12,761 nucleotides of DNA from NCBI GenBank assembly GCA_041170785.1, contig JBEDND010000125.1, positions 1-12,761 of the forward strand, given 5' to 3'. The stretch is from REEB481 sp041170785 (GTDB lineage Bacteria; Bacteroidota; Bacteroidia; NS11-12g; UBA955). A model generated the notes under the pieces. The model searched no databases. It had not been told where the DNA came from and saw only the letters and a program-made list of their open reading frames with translations. How positions within the stretch are numbered: the first letter of the stretch is position 1; each line of letters starts with the position of its first letter. Shown here in pieces: positions 6,795 to 12,761 of this stretch. Made by a program: the position numbers and the translations under genes.

Positions 6795-8216
6795 TTATTC
6801 CGACGCAAAGCGGAGTGTCTGTCCGCCGGCACGCTGCAGCAGAAATACTCCTGAGCCGAGGGACAACGGGATTCTTGACATTCCCGCCTTCACCTGCACC
6901 CGGAAAACACATCGGCCACTAAAGTCCAGAATGTACATTGTTTCAGGTTCGCGTAACGTGGTTACCAAGGTGCCGGCTGTGTAATAACAGTTGAAATCAG
7001 CGCTTACAGAGGTCACGGAAGTATTGTTTTCCAGTGGAACCTTCTCCACGAAATAGGAAATTGTTTTGCAGGAATTATCATATACCGCATAGTTCACCAA
7101 ACCTCTGGTGATATCGTCGTATCCATCATAGATGCCGGCCTCTACAGTGGCCGAATCCTGTGAACAGAAACAGTTTTTATATACCTGGAAATTCTTGTCG
7201 GTAAGGTTTTCAAGGTTATGGGTGGTATTGTCGCAAATCTGATTGCTGTCAATCACGGTGGTCTTGGGGTCATAAGCCAGAACCTGCACCCCAATTTCAT
7301 TTTCGTTGATTTCGTTGTACATCATCCGGCCTTTGTCTCCCAGTCTGATGGCTACTCCGTTTTTATCGAAGAAGCTATTGTAAATACGGCAATTAAAGGC
7401 CGCTTCAATACCCACTTGGTTGGCGGAAAATTTGCAATCGCTGATGTCAAGTTCGGAGCATTCCGCAAAGGCTTTATTGTTGTTGTAGAATTCACATTCG
7501 CGCACCGTTCCGGGAGTGCTTACGATGTTGTTTTGATTGCCGTTAAAAACACATTTGTCAAGGTCCATTTTCCCTGACCAGGTAAAAGAACAGAAGTTCT
7601 TGTTGAACAGACAATGCTTCGCTGTGATGGAACCGTATTGATATTGTGCAGCCTGACCAACAGCATTCCCTGTGAACGTACACGAGTCGTAAATTAGGTC
7701 GGCATTAAGCTGCAGGGCGTAGTTGTTAGAACTAAACAAACAGTTATGGAATGAATAGCTGAAACCCGGCTGACTGATGTCATTGTACAAGCCGTTGAAA
7801 GATTGGTGCAACTCGAAATAGTCCATATCCACCGTTCCGCCCTGGCTTCCTTTGATGCGGATGCCATCCCAATTGTAAAAGCCCGGTTTGGTATCGGTAC
7901 TGGTAAACACAATTGGTTTTGAAGCAGTACCTCGGGCAATCAGTTTTCCCCGAATTTCCAGATAGCGATAGTTGCCCGTGTTGAACGAAGAATCGGCCTT
8001 TACTTTCACAACCACGCCCGGTTCAATGGTGAGTGTTTTTCCGGGAAATACCACGATGGAACCGGTCACCAGATACGGACTTCCTGAAAGTGTCCAGGTG
8101 GTGTTTTGGTAAATACCGCCTGAAACAGGACTTTGGGCCTTAAGATTTGTTGCAGTGGGAAGCGCCGAAAGTAGCAGGCAAAAAAGTGAACTGCGATGGG
8201 AAAAAGAGGGCAACAT
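6795..8216 (-). CDS. Secreted right-handed beta-helix protein with T9SS-type C-terminal domain
   Basis: The product has 473 residues. An N-terminal signal peptide (basic region to R8, hydrophobic core ~11-22, likely cleavage after LKA27) is followed by the 'ITGSIVVFPGKTLTIEPGVVVK'-like entry typical of parallel beta-helix surface proteins. Residues ~100-370 contain many rungs of ~20-25 residues with Asn/Cys/Phe ladders (NCLFSSNNYALQL, SCTFTGNAVG, KCVFNGNQNNI, DCKFSANQVGIEA, NSFFDKNGVAIRL). The last ~70 residues (MYILDFSGRCVFRVQ, LGSGVFLLQRAGGQTLRF) fit a degenerate type A T9SS sorting domain, in which 'GR.V' and 'L.SGVFLL' are the usual landmarks. It is probably exported by the Sec pathway, then moved across the outer membrane by the type IX system. 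Such helices often bind or degrade polysaccharide, but I see no clear catalytic residues, so enzyme activity is not claimed. Confidence 0.85.
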   Translation of the reverse strand: MLPSFSHRSSLFCLLLSALPTATNLKAQSPVSGGIYQNTTWTLSGSPYLVTGSIVVFPGKTLTIEPGVVVKVKADSSFNTGNYRYLEIRGKLIARGTASKPIVFTSTDTKPGFYNWDGIRIKGSQGGTVDMDYFELHQSFNGLYNDISQPGFSYSFHNCLFSSNNYALQLNADLIYDSCTFTGNAVGQAAQYQYGSITAKHCLFNKNFCSFTWSGKMDLDKCVFNGNQNNIVSTPGTVRECEFYNNNKAFAECSELDISDCKFSANQVGIEAAFNCRIYNSFFDKNGVAIRLGDKGRMMYNEINENEIGVQVLAYDPKTTVIDSNQICDNTTHNLENLTDKNFQVYKNCFCSQDSATVEAGIYDGYDDITRGLVNYAVYDNSCKTISYFVEKVPLENNTSVTSVSADFNCYYTAGTLVTTLREPETMYILDFSGRCVFRVQVKAGMSRIPLSLGSGVFLLQRAGGQTLRFASE

Positions 8217-8227
8217 GGGTAAGTAAC

Positions 8228-8235
8228 CAAACTTA
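8228..8235 (-). promoter_or_regulatory. Possible -7 box upstream of the beta-helix gene
   Basis: On the minus strand TAAGTTTG is an exact TAnnTTTG match ending 11 bp before the ATG at 8216. No TTG/TTTG is found at the expected -33 distance, and the implied leader would be only a few nucleotides. The match could be chance. Confidence 0.3.
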
Positions 8236-8315
8236 GGGGCAATTGTTTTGGGTGTGTTGTCTGGATACGTGTTGGGAATTTCAGAAACCAGCGCAAATGC
8301 AGCGAAACAAACCTT

Positions 8316-8487
8316 GCGATCCCGGTTTGCTTGCCGGAGGCAGGCAACCGCGCAGCGCAGCCTCGCGGTGGATGAATAGAATATATAAAAAACTAGCGAT
8401 CCCGGTTTGCTTGCCGTAGGCAGGCAACCGCGCAGCGCAGCCTCGCGGCGGATGAATAGAATATATAAAAAACTAGCGATCCCGGTT
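8316..8487. repeat. 80-bp tandem repeat (2 full copies plus 12-bp partial) abutting the tRNA-Arg 3' end
   Basis: Copies at 8316-8395 and 8396-8475 differ at only two positions (8337/8417 and 8369/8449). A third, 12-base start at 8476-8487 is part of the tRNA-Arg gene itself. Each copy therefore begins with GCGATCCCGGTT, whose last 11 bases equal the 3' end of tRNA-Arg (read on the minus strand). Then come two hairpin-forming blocks, TTGCTTGCC/GGCAGGCAA and CCGCG/CGCGG, and an AT-rich tail (ATATATAAAAAACTA) that on the minus strand is the T-run following the tRNA. It looks like a palindromic element inserted or duplicated together with the tRNA end and its tail. The preceding 8236-8315 shows nothing I can identify. 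Confidence 0.9.
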
Positions 8488-8550
8488 GGACTCGAACCAA
8501 CGACCCACAGCTTAGAAGGCTGTTGCTCTATCCAACTGAGCTACGGGACC
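8477..8550 (-). tRNA. tRNA-Arg (anticodon TCT)
   Basis: This is a 74-nt cloverleaf on the minus strand. Acceptor GGTCCCG pairs with CGGGATC (one G-T), with discriminator G at 8477. The D arm is GCTC/GAGC. Anticodon stem ACAGC/GCTGT holds the loop CTTCTAA, with anticodon TCT at 8516-8514, reading AGA/AGG codons. The T arm is GTTGG-TTCGAGT-CCAAC. No CCA is encoded. Immediately downstream is CTAG followed by six T residues. A weak -7-like sequence (TATTTTCG, minus strand 8569-8562) lies 12 bp upstream. Confidence 0.97.
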
Positions 8551-8593
8551 AAATCGAGGCGCGAAAATAGGGAAACAGAAGGATTTTACCGCC

Positions 8594-8623
8594 GCCCCGC
8601 TGCTGCGCAGCGGGGGCTTTTTT
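8594..8623 (+). repeat. Terminator-like GC hairpin with no upstream plus-strand gene
   Basis: GCCCCGCTGC (8594-8603) pairs with GCAGC-g-GGGGC (8607-8617, one bulged G) around a TGC loop and is followed by six T. It has the form of a strong intrinsic terminator for plus-strand transcription, but no plus-strand gene precedes it for several kilobases. The block from 8591 is shared with both 75-bp repeats downstream, so it is better seen as one copy of a repeated palindromic element. A second shared block, TCAAACTTTGTTTG with a CAAAC/GTTTG hairpin, follows at 8638-8651. Confidence 0.7.
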
Positions 8624-8659
8624 GTACCCTCCTTACATCAAACTTTGTTTGCCGCCGGC

Positions 8660-8734
8660 GGGATGATGCTTGCTGTGCGCGCATGAACCCGTATGGGGGA
8701 GCCATGCAAGAAAAAGCCGCCCCGCTGCTGCGCA
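8660..8734. repeat. 75-bp dispersed direct repeat, copy 1
   Basis: It is identical to 8765-8839 apart from one base (8665 G versus 8770 T). The unit can fold as nested arms: CTTG/CAAG outside, GCATG/CATGC inside, and CCC-gtat-GGG at the tip (8688-8697). It ends with the left arm of the GC hairpin. In this copy the right arm of the hairpin is missing after CGCA (8734), so the copy is truncated and cannot form the terminator-like stem. Confidence 0.9.
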
Positions 8735-8764
8735 TTGTTTTTCGTCTCTGCTTGTGAATGATAC

Positions 8765-8839
8765 GGGATTATGCTTGCTGTGCGCGCATGAACCCGTATG
8801 GGGGAGCCATGCAAGAAAAAGCCGCCCCGCTGCTGCGCA
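8765..8839. repeat. 75-bp dispersed direct repeat, copy 2
   Basis: This is the second copy, offset by 105 bp from copy 1. Unlike copy 1 it continues into a complete GC hairpin and T-run, then a CAAAC-ttc-GTTTG hairpin at 8869-8881 that matches the one following the hairpin at 8594. The stretch 8551-8929 (379 bp) contains no gene I can support; short open frames across it are by-products of the repeats. Confidence 0.9.
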
Positions 8840-8854
8840 GCGTGGGCTTTTTTT
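8816..8854 (+). repeat. Second terminator-like GC hairpin, at the end of 75-bp copy 2
   Basis: AAAAAGCC-gc-CCCGCTGC pairs with GCAGCG-t-GGGC and a run of seven T, so the stem has A/T flanks and could terminate in either direction. It overlaps the end of the 75-bp repeat and is homologous to the hairpin at 8594-8623, differing at one base in the right arm (T8843). No plus-strand gene feeds it. On the minus strand it lies beyond the tRNA-Ser terminator. Confidence 0.65.
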
Positions 8855-8895
8855 ATGCTTCTGTCGCTCAAACTTCGTTTGGCGCCTTTCAGCAT

Positions 8896-8925
8896 AAAAA
8901 AAAGCCGCTTTGCGGGCGGCTTTTT
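8896..8925 (-). terminator. Rho-independent terminator of tRNA-Ser
   Basis: On the minus strand, AAAAAGCCGC (8925-8916) pairs perfectly with GCGGCTTTTT (8908-8899) around a 7-nt loop, and the T-run extends to 8896. It begins 5 bp after the tRNA-Ser 3' end, which is where a tRNA terminator should be. Confidence 0.88.
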
Positions 8926-8929
8926 CTTG

Positions 8930-9019
8930 CGGTGAGGGCGGGATTCGAACCCGCGTTACGACGTTAAATCGTAAGGCAGTTTAGCAAACTGCTGGTTTCA
9001 GCCGCTCACCCACCTCACC
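8930..9019 (-). tRNA. tRNA-Ser (anticodon GCT)
   Basis: This is a class II tRNA of 90 nt on the minus strand. Acceptor GGTGAGG/CCTCACC (9019-9013 with 8937-8931) has discriminator G at 8930. Anticodon stem GCAGT/ACTGC holds the loop TTGCTAA, with anticodon GCT at 8985-8983. The long variable arm TTACGA/TCGTAA is typical of Ser. The T arm is GCGGG-TTCGAAT-CCCGC. No CCA is encoded. It has its own promoter-like box upstream and a terminator 5 bp downstream. Confidence 0.97.
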
Positions 9020-9046
9020 AGCGGGTGATTCTGAAAAATCAGGCCG

Positions 9047-9079
9047 CAAATATAGCAGAATTTCCATCCGTTTTTCAAA
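9047..9079 (-). promoter_or_regulatory. Bacteroidota-type promoter for tRNA-Ser
   Basis: On the minus strand, TTTG (9079-9076) and TATATTTG (9054-9047) are separated by 21 bp, an exact -33/-7 pair for the Bacteroidota consensus. The -7 box ends 27 bp before the tRNA 5' end. Confidence 0.6.
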
Positions 9080-9085
9080 GAATTC

Positions 9086-9119
9086 TTGAAAAATCATGCA
9101 GCCATTTCCACTATAATTG
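9086..9119 (+). promoter_or_regulatory. Possible promoter of the tandem AAA+ gene
   Basis: TTG (9086-9088) and TATAATTG (9112-9119, one mismatch to TAnnTTTG) are 23 bp apart. The -7 box ends 10 bp before the ATG at 9130, so the message would have almost no leader. It is back-to-back with the tRNA-Ser promoter. The match is weak. Confidence 0.35.
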
Positions 9120-9129
9120 AAACTCAATC

Positions 9130-11784
9130 ATGGCCGCAGGAAACGAACATTTTAAGTTTAGGGATATCAAAACCTATTGCAGTACAGAATGGCTGGCGAA
9201 CAACACCAAAAAATACCGTTCTGTGTTTGATGAGCAGGAGCTTTCCTATATCTATTGCGAGGTTTCCCTGTTCAACAAGCGTTACGATGAAGAAACATGG
9301 ATGCTGCACATGCAGCTGAAGTGCTTCAACAGTGAAAATCAGGAGGTTTGCGACTTGAATTGTGATCGCCAGGTAGAACCACGGGAGCAGGTGGTATACA
9401 TCCGTGAAGGCTGGGGTGTGAAAACGCAGGGCACATACTGGAAAGCAGGTGCATATCGCTGGGAAGCCTGGGTAGATGGTCAACTTCTGGAAAAAAAGAA
9501 TTTCTACATCGAAAATCAGGGGATGGTGCGCAGCGGGCTAAATCCATATTTCAGCCTTGATACCGTAAAGCTGTACGAGGGGCCGGATGCAAACATCCGC
9601 GAGGATGCACGTAAATACTATGTGTGCTTCAATGCCATGAGCACACGGTATATCTGGGTAGAACTGAACGCGCACAACCTGACGCGCAAAAGCAGTGACC
9701 TTGCCCTTGAATTCATGTTCAACTTCCGCACGGCCAGCGGCTACCTGAAGGGAAGCATCACCAAAGTGCTTTTTGTGAAACCCGATGAAGATCAATTTAG
9801 TGTGAGCATTGGCTGGGGGTCGGATATTGTGGGTACCTGGAGCAGGGGAGAGTATTTTGCCGAAGTGGTGTTCATGGATGAACTCGTGGCTTCCATGCCT
9901 TTTGAAGTAGGGGATGATTATGTGGAAGCCGATGAAGAAGACTTCAAACCCATGCTCGAAATTGAATTTGCTGAAGATGATCCCGAACAACTGAAACTTG
10001 ATTTTGATAAAACAGAAGAACAGGATCAGCCTCCGGCGAAGCCGCAAGTGCATAACCTGGATGAAGTGATGCAGGAACTGGATCAGCTCATCGGCCTGAA
10101 ACCCATCAAAACCAAAATCAGGGAATATTCAAATTACCTGCGCTTTATGTCCATCCGCAGGGAAAAAGGGTTTAAGGAAGATGAAAACATCAACCTGCAT
10201 GCGGTATTTCGCGGCAATCCCGGTACGGGGAAAACAACCGTTGCCCGCTTGCTTGGAAAAATATACAAGGAGCTTGGTTTGCTGAAAAAAGGCCATGTTC
10301 ATGAAGTAGATCGGGGCGATCTGGTGGCTGAATACATTGGGCAAACCGCCCCCAAAACCAAAGAAGCCATCAAAAAAGCAAAAGATGGTATTCTGTTTAT
10401 TGATGAAGCTTACGCACTGGCCCGACGCGACGACGACAGCAAGGATTTTGGCAAGGAAGCCATTGAAGTGCTGCTGAAGGAATTGTCAGACAGCTCCGAT
10501 ATTGCCATCATTGTGGCCGGATATCCTGAAGAGATGGATATTTTTCTTGAATCCAATCCCGGCCTCAAAAGCCGCTTCAACATGTATTATGATTTCCCCG
10601 ACTATGTGCCGCAGGAACTCATCCAAATCGCTGAGTTTTCATGTACCAGAAAGGGGGTTCATTTCAGCCATGAAGCCAGGGAACTTTTCTACAAATACTT
10701 CGTGGACAAATACCGCGATCGGGATAAGTTTTTTGGCAATGCCCGCATGGTGAATGCCATGGTTGATGAAGCGAAAATGAACCTCGGCCTGCGGGTGATG
10801 AATACCGAAAATCCTCAAGACCTCACCACCGAGCAATTATCGCTGATCGAAGCTGCCGACCTTGAGAAAATGCTCAAGGTGCAGGCCGGCATGTTGCCCG
10901 ATATCCCCATCGATGAAGAACTGCTGCGGGAAAGTTTGGCCAAGCTGAATAAAATGATTGGCCTTACCCGAGTGAAGCACGACATTGATGAACTGGTGAA
11001 GCTGGTTCGTTTCTACAAAGACCAGGGTAAAGATGTGCGCAAAGCCTTCTCGCTGCACAGCGTGTTCAGCGGAAATCCCGGTACCGGTAAAACCACGGTT
11101 GCACGCATTCTGGCCCAGATTTACAAGGCACTCGGTATTTTGGAACGCGGCCACCTCGTTGAATGTGACCGTCAGAGCCTTGTGGGTGGGTACATCGGTC
11201 AAACGGCCATCAAAACTGCCGAGATGATCGATAAATCCATGGGTGGTGTGCTCTTTCTGGATGAAGCGTATGCGCTGACCGAAGGCGGCAGCGGTGATTA
11301 TGGACGCGAAGCCATCGAAACACTGCTGAAGCGCATGGAAGACCGGCGCGGGTCGTTCATCGTAATTGCCGCCGGTTATACCCAAAATATGGATCGATTC
11401 ATGGAAAGCAATCCCGGATTGAAGAGCCGTTTTGATCGGGTGTTTCAGTTCGAAGATTTCAAACCAGAGGAACTGTACAATATTGCCATGAACCAACTTT
11501 CGGAAAGCGGCATCACCCCGGTACCTGAAGCTGCTGCGCATCTGGAAGCATACATCACCTACATGTATCAGCACCGCGACAAATACTTCGGCAATGGCCG
11601 TGCGGTGCGGAAAGTAATTGAAGAAGCGGTGCGCAATCAGCACATCCGGCTCAGTGAACTTCCCAAGAATAAACGCAGCGCCAAAGCCATAGGACAATTG
11701 TTGCTGTGCGATATAGAAGAATTTAAAACAGACGGCAAACCCGGAAGCCCGGGCACAGGAATCGGTTTCAAGATCAATAAATGA
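9130..11784 (+). CDS. Tandem CbbX/SpoVK-type AAA+ ATPase with duplicated N-terminal domain, 884 aa
   Basis: Residues ~34-131 and ~168-264 are two copies of one probably beta-rich domain. SYIYCEV (39-45) aligns with RYIWVEL (173-179), G94-W-G with G228-W-G, and KNFYIEN with MPFEVGD, at an almost constant 134-residue offset. An acidic, probably disordered linker (~265-312) follows. Then come two AAA+ modules of the CbxX/CfqX (CbbX, SpoVK, EccA) group. Module 1 has Walker A GNPGTGKTT 362-370, Walker B ILFIDEA with D425-E426, and arginine finger R482. Module 2 has Walker A 648-656, D711-E712 and R767. Each has a pore-loop-like YIGQTA segment with PKT/IKT after it. All catalytic residues are intact in both modules, implying ATP hydrolysis in both rings or half-rings. 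Relatives remodel or unfold partner proteins; the partner here is unknown. The protein is cytoplasmic, with no signal or membrane helix. The stop overlaps the next gene's start (ATGA). Confidence 0.9.
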   Translation: MAAGNEHFKFRDIKTYCSTEWLANNTKKYRSVFDEQELSYIYCEVSLFNKRYDEETWMLHMQLKCFNSENQEVCDLNCDRQVEPREQVVYIREGWGVKTQGTYWKAGAYRWEAWVDGQLLEKKNFYIENQGMVRSGLNPYFSLDTVKLYEGPDANIREDARKYYVCFNAMSTRYIWVELNAHNLTRKSSDLALEFMFNFRTASGYLKGSITKVLFVKPDEDQFSVSIGWGSDIVGTWSRGEYFAEVVFMDELVASMPFEVGDDYVEADEEDFKPMLEIEFAEDDPEQLKLDFDKTEEQDQPPAKPQVHNLDEVMQELDQLIGLKPIKTKIREYSNYLRFMSIRREKGFKEDENINLHAVFRGNPGTGKTTVARLLGKIYKELGLLKKGHVHEVDRGDLVAEYIGQTAPKTKEAIKKAKDGILFIDEAYALARRDDDSKDFGKEAIEVLLKELSDSSDIAIIVAGYPEEMDIFLESNPGLKSRFNMYYDFPDYVPQELIQIAEFSCTRKGVHFSHEARELFYKYFVDKYRDRDKFFGNARMVNAMVDEAKMNLGLRVMNTENPQDLTTEQLSLIEAADLEKMLKVQAGMLPDIPIDEELLRESLAKLNKMIGLTRVKHDIDELVKLVRFYKDQGKDVRKAFSLHSVFSGNPGTGKTTVARILAQIYKALGILERGHLVECDRQSLVGGYIGQTAIKTAEMIDKSMGGVLFLDEAYALTEGGSGDYGREAIETLLKRMEDRRGSFIVIAAGYTQNMDRFMESNPGLKSRFDRVFQFEDFKPEELYNIAMNQLSESGITPVPEAAAHLEAYITYMYQHRDKYFGNGRAVRKVIEEAVRNQHIRLSELPKNKRSAKAIGQLLLCDIEEFKTDGKPGSPGTGIGFKINK

Positions 11785-12761
11785 AGATTCCTGAAATTTC
11801 CGGCAGCGACCAATGGTTCCTGATTGCGGCTTCTGCCGTATGGTTGCTGATGGCCTGGTATTACCTGCGTTGGTTTACCGCCGCCGGTAGCCGAAAATAC
11901 CTGAAACGGGCACAGCAGTGGGAACCTGCACACATGCCGGTGAGCGTTATCATTTGTGCGCACAACGAGGCTGCAAACTTGCAGAAAAATATTCCGGCCA
12001 TACTCAGTCAGGAGTATCTTGAGTTTGAACTGATTGTGGTTGACGATGGCAGCTGGGATGATACGCCTGCGTATCTTCGTACCTTGGCTGCCAAAAACCC
12101 TCGCGTGAAAGTATGCACCATAGACCGCGACAGGGTGAAAAATCCGGGTAAAAAGTTGGCCATCACGTTGGGTATTAAGGCCGCATCGTTCGAACATCTT
12201 TTGCTTACCGATGCAGATTGTACCCCTGCTTCTGCGCATTGGTTGTCAAACATGGCTGCCGGCTTCCAACAGAACCACAGTTTGGTTATTGGCTTTTCTC
12301 CCTACCGGAAACAAATGGGCCTGCTCAATTTGTTCATACGCTTTGAAACCCTCATCACCGGCATGCAATACCTTTCTTTGGCCTTGAAGGGAAGGGCTTA
12401 CATGGGGGTTGGACGGAATCTGGGCTATACCAAAACACAGTTTTTTGGGGTAAAGGGTTTCGCAAGCAACCACCATTTGCCTGCCGGTGACGACGATTTG
12501 TTTGTGCAAGATGCCGCTCAGGCGGGAAATACGTCCGTAGTGCTTCAACAACATGCGCACATGTTTACAGAGGCCAAAACCAGCATTCCGGCCTGGTGGA
12601 AGCAGAAAAAGCGCCACCTGTTTGTGGGCAAACATTACAAACCCGCGGTTAAACGTTTTCTGGGTATGCTCTCCCTGAGCCAATTTGCCTTTTATGTTTT
12701 GCTGCCCGTTTGGCTCGTTTACGCAGGAATATGGTGGCTTCCTTTGGCATTTTGGGGCATC
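11781..12761 (+). CDS. Membrane-anchored family 2 glycosyltransferase (3' end outside window)
   Basis: The ATG at 11781 overlaps the TGA of the AAA+ gene; the frame is open to the window end, giving 327 residues. There is an N-terminal membrane helix (~12-32), then a GT-A catalytic domain starting at MPVSVIICAHNEAANL. The nucleotide-sugar motif is VVDDGSWDDT (D88-D89) and the metal-binding DxD is TDADC (D144, D146). GRNLGYTKTQFF is the usual acceptor-side segment, GDDD (236-239) supplies the general-base region, and a Q-x-x-R-H motif (Q275, R278, H279, as in QxxRW) ends the domain. Hydrophobic helices begin at ~290, suggesting a multi-helix C-terminus as in poly-glycan synthases and GT2 exporters. 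It is inverting by family; the donor, acceptor and polymer are unknown. Translational coupling to the ATPase suggests they act together or need matched amounts. Confidence 0.92.
   Translation, partial: MKIPEISGSDQWFLIAASAVWLLMAWYYLRWFTAAGSRKYLKRAQQWEPAHMPVSVIICAHNEAANLQKNIPAILSQEYLEFELIVVDDGSWDDTPAYLRTLAAKNPRVKVCTIDRDRVKNPGKKLAITLGIKAASFEHLLLTDADCTPASAHWLSNMAAGFQQNHSLVIGFSPYRKQMGLLNLFIRFETLITGMQYLSLALKGRAYMGVGRNLGYTKTQFFGVKGFASNHHLPAGDDDLFVQDAAQAGNTSVVLQQHAHMFTEAKTSIPAWWKQKKRHLFVGKHYKPAVKRFLGMLSLSQFAFYVLLPVWLVYAGIWWLPLAFWGI

Noticed and set aside
6586..6984. 132-residue plus-strand frame over the beta-helix gene 3' end
   Set aside because: Half of it is antisense to the T9SS-like domain and the rest is intergenic; no recognisable domain or start signal.
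8066..8347. 93-residue minus-strand frame upstream of and overlapping the beta-helix gene
   Set aside because: It overlaps the signal peptide region in another frame and begins inside the 80-bp repeat.
8316..8487. CRISPR array
   Set aside because: The units are 80 bp, contiguous and nearly identical over their whole length, with no variable spacers and no cas genes.
8316..8550. Prophage or integrative element attachment boundary at tRNA-Arg
   Set aside because: Duplicated tRNA ends are only 80 bp apart with no integrase or cargo in the window, so a full integrative element is not supported.
8407..8967. Several overlapping short open frames (69-116 aa), some repeating RMNPYGGAMQEKAAPLL
   Set aside because: They run through tRNA-Arg, tRNA-Ser and the 75-bp repeats. 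The repeated peptide comes from duplicated non-coding DNA and appears in different frames.
10837..11697. Long antisense open frame (286 aa) inside the AAA+ gene
   Set aside because: It is the shadow of a well-supported gene on the other strand with all AAA+ motifs; the antisense peptide resembles no family.

Overview
The window reads as a chromosomal segment from a member of the Bacteroidota. Four things point there: the ftsX / DUF3098 / uppP gene order, a secreted beta-helix protein ending in a type IX secretion (T9SS)-like C-terminal domain, promoter-like TAnnTTTG boxes upstream of tRNA genes, and start regions without clear Shine-Dalgarno sequences. I cannot name the genus. Both edge genes are cut by the window.

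Left part (1-2861). The C-terminal piece of a DUF2520-type Rossmann/6PGDH-like protein is followed by a small unrecognised protein (372-704). Facing them on the minus strand is a compact envelope operon, ftsX -> DUF3098 -> uppP, with 7-bp and overlapping junctions. It covers a divisome/permease protein, a two-helix membrane protein and lipid-carrier recycling. A tRNA-Pro(TGG) with its own promoter and terminator lies divergent to ftsX.

Centre (2873-8216, all minus strand). A beta-helix surface or secreted protein comes first in transcription order, then a membrane-anchored cupin protein, then polyphosphate kinase (ppk) and exopolyphosphatase (ppx). ppk and ppx overlap by 4 bp, so polyphosphate synthesis and breakdown are translationally coupled. 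ftsX and ppk use GTG starts and ppx a TTG start; no in-frame ATG is available at any of the three.

Repeat island (8316-8926). Between the beta-helix gene and the next coding gene are tRNA-Arg(TCT) and tRNA-Ser(GCT), both minus strand, embedded in non-coding repeats. There is an 80-bp tandem duplication that re-copies the last 11 bases of tRNA-Arg, a 75-bp dispersed direct repeat (105-bp offset), and several GC-rich hairpins with T-runs, two of which do not serve any visible gene.

Right part (9130-12761, plus strand). A large 884-residue protein carries two tandem CbbX/SpoVK-type AAA+ modules. In front of them are two copies of an unrecognised, probably beta-rich domain repeated at a fixed 134-residue offset, then an acidic linker. 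Its stop codon overlaps (ATGA) the start of a membrane-anchored family 2 glycosyltransferase that runs off the window. This pair is the most promising candidate for an undescribed system: a double-ring-type AAA+ machine with a duplicated private N-terminal domain, translationally coupled to a glycosyltransferase.
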